Below, in pieces: positions 60,142 to 64,000 of a DNA stretch of 64,000 nucleotides (positions are counted from its first letter, which is position 1; each line of letters starts with the position of its first letter). The DNA lies in assembly GCF_001426375.1 (NCBI RefSeq), contig NZ_LMEO01000015.1, positions 16,324 to 80,323 of the forward strand, written 5' to 3'. Origin of the DNA: Paenibacillus sp. Root444D2. Lineage in GTDB: Bacteria > Bacillota > Bacilli > Paenibacillales > NBRC-103111. Both the position numbers and the translations under genes were made by a program. The notes below the pieces were generated by a model, which saw only the letters and a program-made list of their open reading frames with translations, ran no database searches and was not told the DNA's origin.

Positions 60142-60194
60142 AAGGGAACCGCCAAGAACGACGATGTGTCCTGTTACGCTAATCATGTCGCATC

Positions 60195-61517
60195 TTACGG
60201 ACCCGTATGTTTTAACTCCGATATATTCAACCCGAAATGTTTTTTAAAAATTTTACTGAAATGCTCTGGTGATTCGTAACCGATTTCCTCTGAAATTTCG
60301 TACCTGCGTTTGTCCGTGGTCAGAATCAATTGCTTCCCTTTTTCCATACGAAGCTTGGTCACATAATCCCAAATGTTGACTCCCATCACTTTTTTAAACA
60401 AATAACTCAAATAATTAGGGCTTAAATGCACAGCATCGGCGATATCTTGTAGCTTCAGGCCTTTATCACAGAAGTGTCCTTCAATATAGGTTTTTGTCTC
60501 ATAAACAATTCGGTTATTAGCCTCATCAACCTGCGTGTTTGTTAAATTCTGCTCGTTCGTCGTTTTGCCGATATCCTCAATGTAGAACATGTGATGCCCT
60601 TTGTGTTTTTCGCTCCAAGCCAAGCTCTCCAGAGCTTCTTGATAGATAACAGGCAGCTGTGTGATACCCTCCCGAATGCGGCTGATCCCAATCTGACATT
60701 TGACATTGACGTATTTCTGCAAATTCGTGTGACTCATCTGGGCGACCATCAACAAATGATTAATGCTATGAGAGCCCCTAATCTCCTCTTCAGGAATTTG
60801 CAGCAGCAAGGAGAAAGTAGAATTATGATTATTAAAAACAAGATGACACCACTGATTCACGGTCTCCTCAATAATATTCAAAGCGGCGTACTTCAGAAGA
60901 CTACGGTCCTTCAGCGTCGATATTTCCTGATCATGAATGCCGCCTCGATCTAGGGATAATTTGATCACTAACATGCTGTAATGCGTACCCCTCATTCGGG
61001 TTCCAAGCTTCTCCATAATGGCAGGTACCTCGGACTCATGGACCGTTCCGGTGACAAGCTCATTCAAGTAATAATTCATCTCGAGCGACGTATGCTCTGA
61101 CAGGGTTCGGCTGCTCTCCCAATTCGAGAAATGCCGCTGCTTCTCTTTCTTCTCCCCCAGCAACTTAGCTGCTACCGAAATGAGATGAGGCGGCGTTATC
61201 GGCTTGACCAAATATTCCTTGGCTCCGAAACGGATCGCCTTCTGTGCGTACTCAAACTCGCCATGGGCGGATAAAATGACGATTGGAATCGTAGGATCTT
61301 CCATGAATATATTTTCAATTAATTCAATACCGTTCATCTTTTCCATCTGTATATCCGTAAAAACAAGATCGATTTTCTCCAAATGTATAAAATCCAACGC
61401 TTCAAAACCGTTATATGCGATAAAAACCTCAGCGATGTCCAGATTCGACTGTTTCAATATAGTAGCCACGCCTTTACAAATCATCGGCTCGTCATCTACA
61501 ACCAAAATATTAACCAT
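60195..61517 (-). CDS. YesN-like response regulator with AraC-type DNA-binding domain
   Basis: A 440-residue protein. Receiver domain with DDEPMICKG, Asp55 (LVFTDIQMEK) and LVKPITPPHL; C-terminal AraC double helix-turn-helix (LKLQDIADAVHLSPNYLSYLF and YEISEEIGYESPEHFSKIFK). ATG behind GAGGTGG. It precedes the binding-protein operon; the matching kinase is probably the one at 54848-56620, placed after the permeases. Confidence 0.92.
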   Translation of the reverse strand: MVNILVVDDEPMICKGVATILKQSNLDIAEVFIAYNGFEALDFIHLEKIDLVFTDIQMEKMNGIELIENIFMEDPTIPIVILSAHGEFEYAQKAIRFGAKEYLVKPITPPHLISVAAKLLGEKKEKQRHFSNWESSRTLSEHTSLEMNYYLNELVTGTVHESEVPAIMEKLGTRMRGTHYSMLVIKLSLDRGGIHDQEISTLKDRSLLKYAALNIIEETVNQWCHLVFNNHNSTFSLLLQIPEEEIRGSHSINHLLMVAQMSHTNLQKYVNVKCQIGISRIREGITQLPVIYQEALESLAWSEKHKGHHMFYIEDIGKTTNEQNLTNTQVDEANNRIVYETKTYIEGHFCDKGLKLQDIADAVHLSPNYLSYLFKKVMGVNIWDYVTKLRMEKGKQLILTTDKRRYEISEEIGYESPEHFSKIFKKHFGLNISELKHTGP

Positions 61518-61698
61518 GCGGCCACCTCACTATCCTTTTATGCATCAATACCATTTTATTGTACAACAAATGGCAATTAACATGTGTTTTATTACGGTTA
61601 TTGTGTCTTATGTTCCGAATTGTGAGGATAAACAATTTAAACAGCCTGGATCCTAATCGGACTATATTGCTGGCTCGGACTTAAGTGGATTACAAAGA

Positions 61699-61722
61699 CG
61701 AGGAGTTTAAATAACCTCCTCG
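61699..61722 (-). terminator. Terminator after the GH87-like gene
   Basis: CGAGGAG (61699-61705) and CTCCTCG (61716-61722); on the minus strand it is followed by TCTTTG. It lies 23 bases past the stop codon. Confidence 0.6.
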
Positions 61723-61745
61723 CCGCCGACAAACATGAATTTGAC

Positions 61746-64000
61746 TTATTTAATTGTTAAATTAAAACCGGTCTGAATGAAGTAAAGACTAGGATAAGCA
61801 ATATTCTTGGTCGTCAATCCAGTAAACGTTGCGGAACCATTATTCGTGTACGTATAGATAGCAGCACCTTTATGTTGTCCTGCAAAGCGTGAAGTTGTCA
61901 CCCCATCGAGACCAGTACCGTCAATAGTAACGTTATTAAAGTTGATATTCTGGAATCCTCCACTATAACCAAATTGAACTGCATCGCGTTGCGTGTTAAG
62001 AATAGTAACGTTGGAGACAGTCAGGTTTTGTATAGGATCCGAGGAAGCTTCTAGATCGATCGCACCACGTTCCCCATTGTAAAGATCTTGACTAGTACCC
62101 GTGTTAATTAGGGTATTATCCGAGAACACGATACCGGTGTTGTTTTGGAAATGGTAACCCGGGAATACAGTGTTCATTCGGAAACCGGAACCACCAACAG
62201 TATCTACAATTAAGTTGTTAGTAGCTTTGTGTCCGCTTCCTCCGAAGAATGCAATAGCACCTGCGCGCCAGTTATTCTCAATTGTGTTGAAGGTGAAGGT
62301 ATCATTTACACCCATTACAGCGCCATTGGTGTTATCTGTCCAAACAGCGAGAGCATCATCGCCGTTATTGCGCAAGCTTGAATTGCGTACTGTTGAGTTG
62401 CTCGTTCCTTGACAGAAGTTAATGCCGTCGGCAAGATTGTTTCTGACGCGGCTGTTTTCAATCAGCAGACCATCGGCATGAATAGCTGGCGTGTGAGCAT
62501 AATCGGCTACCCAGAAACCACATTCAAAGTGTTCTTCCCAGATGTCGTGAATTCTGGAGTTTGTCCCGAAGTTATCCATAAATGCCTTGTATATGGCATT
62601 TTGGTTATAACGCGAACGGAGATTCGAGTTCATATATACGTTGCTGAAATCAAGTTGACCGCTGATACGGAACGAGATGCCGCCGCCAGCCGCATTTGAA
62701 TTCGTAAATAGGATGTTTGTAAACCAAATGCCTGCACCCGTAATTGTTAGGTTATTAATCATGTTGCTGGCAGTACCGATCTGCCACATGCTGCTAAGAT
62801 GGAACGTTCCTTCTGGAATGTACAACGTTTTTCCAGATGAAACAGCTGCACTGACAGCAGAGTTAAAAGCTGCAAGATCATCTAGTCCATCGTTCGGAAC
62901 GGCACCGTAATCGGTTACAGAGACCGAGTTAGCCGGACGTGAAATAGCGGTAGGAATTGCCTCAATTTCGAGGAAGTCAACGCCATATTCTAAGCTGTCT
63001 CCATTGTTCTTCTGTATACGGATCGTATCTCCTTGGTGGAGGGCTGTATCCAGTTTAAAGTGCACTTCATCAAAACGGAAAAGCGGACGTCCACCGCCAG
63101 GCGCATTTGCAGGCTGGTCACTGGAGAAATATTGCCAGCTATAGTAGGATGTCAATGAAACGGTTTTGGTTTTAACGCCATTTACATAAACGTCAAGCGA
63201 ACCGTTCAATCCCATGCCGTTACTCGAATCTGGCATCGTAAATCTCATGGTTACACCTGCTCCGCCTTCCCCCTGTCTGATTGCCCATTGCGCAAAGGAG
63301 CCGTTCGAAGGAAGAGCTACATAGCTTTGACCAGAAGCTTCAGATGCGGTAAGCGATTGATCAAATGTAGGTGCGGACTTCACATTGGCACCACCACCGA
63401 TGGATGCATCCTGCGTATCATATCGGGTATATGGCATGCTCGCACCACGTGCAGCATAGACAACAAGGCTTGTAGTGCTAGTGTTGTTTGCTTGTTTCAT
63501 ACTTACTTCATTCGCATCGGCTGCAACCGTTGCAACTACCGTGAAACTGCCATTTACTGCGGTCCATGTACCAGTAAGGGCTACATTAACGGATGCTCCC
63601 GCTGCGATGGCACCGCTATAAGAGCCAGTAAATGTTTGAATGGCTGAACCAGAAGAATTTTGAAGAGCTACGGAGACGTTATGAGCGCCGTTTGCGGAAG
63701 CTATGTTGCCTTGGTTTTTCAGATTTACAGTAAATGATACGTTATTGCCGGCTACTGGATTGCTTGGTGCCCATGAAGCCGTTGCTACCAAATCAGAGCT
63801 CGGAACCGCATTAACAACCAAGTTGGAGCTGCTTGTGTAGCTGTTATTGCTTTCATTCAGCTCGGTGACGGCATTCTCCTCGTCCACTTTCGCTGTCGGT
63901 GTGTAGCTGCCTGCCACTTGGGCTGCGATGTTTACTGACACGTTAGCCGTTGCACCTGCTGCTAAAGCTGCTACTGGGGCAGATCCGACTTTCGTCGTGC
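61746..64000 (-). CDS. Large secreted beta-helix glycosidase, GH87-like, with CARDB domains (5' end outside window)
   Basis: At least 751 residues; the frame stays open to the right edge, so the N-terminus is missing. From the N-terminal side: at least two CARDB-type Ig-like adhesion repeats (VDEENAVTELNESNNSYTSS; LVATASWAPSNPVAGNNVSF), a jelly-roll carbohydrate-binding domain (about 175-345 of the visible part), then a right-handed beta-helix starting SVTDYGAVPNDGLDDLAAFN. The helix contains HADGLLIENSRVRNNLADGI and RNNGDDALAVWTDNTNGAV, whose Asp residues match the pattern I recall for the catalytic acids of GH87 alpha-1,3-glucanases/mycodextranases. GH49- or pectinase-like helices are alternatives. 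Confidence 0.7.
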   Translation of the reverse strand, partial: TTKVGSAPVAALAAGATANVSVNIAAQVAGSYTPTAKVDEENAVTELNESNNSYTSSSNLVVNAVPSSDLVATASWAPSNPVAGNNVSFTVNLKNQGNIASANGAHNVSVALQNSSGSAIQTFTGSYSGAIAAGASVNVALTGTWTAVNGSFTVVATVAADANEVSMKQANNTSTTSLVVYAARGASMPYTRYDTQDASIGGGANVKSAPTFDQSLTASEASGQSYVALPSNGSFAQWAIRQGEGGAGVTMRFTMPDSSNGMGLNGSLDVYVNGVKTKTVSLTSYYSWQYFSSDQPANAPGGGRPLFRFDEVHFKLDTALHQGDTIRIQKNNGDSLEYGVDFLEIEAIPTAISRPANSVSVTDYGAVPNDGLDDLAAFNSAVSAAVSSGKTLYIPEGTFHLSSMWQIGTASNMINNLTITGAGIWFTNILFTNSNAAGGGISFRISGQLDFSNVYMNSNLRSRYNQNAIYKAFMDNFGTNSRIHDIWEEHFECGFWVADYAHTPAIHADGLLIENSRVRNNLADGINFCQGTSNSTVRNSSLRNNGDDALAVWTDNTNGAVMGVNDTFTFNTIENNWRAGAIAFFGGSGHKATNNLIVDTVGGSGFRMNTVFPGYHFQNNTGIVFSDNTLINTGTSQDLYNGERGAIDLEASSDPIQNLTVSNVTILNTQRDAVQFGYSGGFQNINFNNVTIDGTGLDGVTTSRFAGQHKGAAIYTYTNNGSATFTGLTTKNIAYPSLYFIQTGFNLTIK

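Noticed and set aside
59599..60279. A 226-codon open frame on the plus strand
   Set aside because: Antisense to the binding-protein gene and its promoter region; the low-complexity Val/Ala/Phe run mirrors the Thr/Ala linker.
1..64000. rRNA, tRNA and known riboswitches
   Set aside because: No conserved rRNA segments, tRNA cloverleaf or familiar riboswitch core was recognised by eye; a covariance-model scan would be decisive.

Overview
The window reads as a chromosomal stretch of a Paenibacillus-like, spore-forming Bacillota. This rests on family content: four YesM/YesN-type two-component systems tied to sugar ABC transporters, lipoprotein solute-binding proteins, a LacI regulator with cre-like sites, a class 3 fructose-1,6-bisphosphatase, a YvbH-like protein, a small Spo0E-like protein, LysM/Gmad2 and S-layer-homology sequences, and frequent TTG and GTG starts behind strong purine-rich ribosome binding sites. 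I see no rRNA, tRNA, CRISPR array, phage gene or transposase.

Layout. 1-7.3 kb holds small accessory genes: a partial APH-like kinase, a GNAT acetyltransferase, membrane proteins, a serine hydrolase, a LysM protein and SH3-like wall proteins, with several decayed copies. 7.3-44.4 kb is a large carbohydrate-uptake island, nearly all on the minus strand. It contains: (a) lacI; (b) an RbsABC-type transporter behind a kinase/regulator/binding-protein sensor operon; (c) a MalFG-type transporter with a cytoplasmic GH172 (DUF2961) enzyme behind a second sensor operon of the same design; (d) a fucU-fucI-araB operon with a near-consensus promoter overlapped by a double operator; (e) a second GH172 gene divergent from an AraC regulator; (f) a Dpp/Opp-type five-gene transporter with its own two-component system; (g) a secreted hydrolase-like protein with carbohydrate-binding modules. 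44.7-54.5 kb is a gene-poor mosaic of housekeeping genes (fbp, yerD-like, yvbH-like, a methyltransferase, an esterase), pseudogenes with internal deletions, and short dispersed repeats. 54.8-64 kb is another transporter locus with its own two-component system, followed by a large secreted beta-helix protein resembling GH87 alpha-1,3-glucanases that runs off the right edge.

How it may work together. L-fucose isomerase also converts D-arabinose to D-ribulose, an AraB-type kinase can make D-ribulose 5-phosphate, and FucU is a sugar mutarotase. No fuculose-phosphate aldolase, AraA or AraD is present. GH172 includes D-arabinofuranosidases as well as fructofuranosidases, and the secreted protein resembles DUF4185/GH183-type endo-D-arabinanases. 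I therefore propose that the 9-44 kb island imports and degrades a D-arabinofuranose-containing glycan. This is inference and needs biochemical proof.

The second notable point is architectural. In two unrelated transporter families within the island, the sensor operon (histidine kinase, AraC-type regulator) ends with a lipoprotein binding protein that is a clear paralogue of the transporter's own binding protein. This suggests binding proteins duplicated for sensing.
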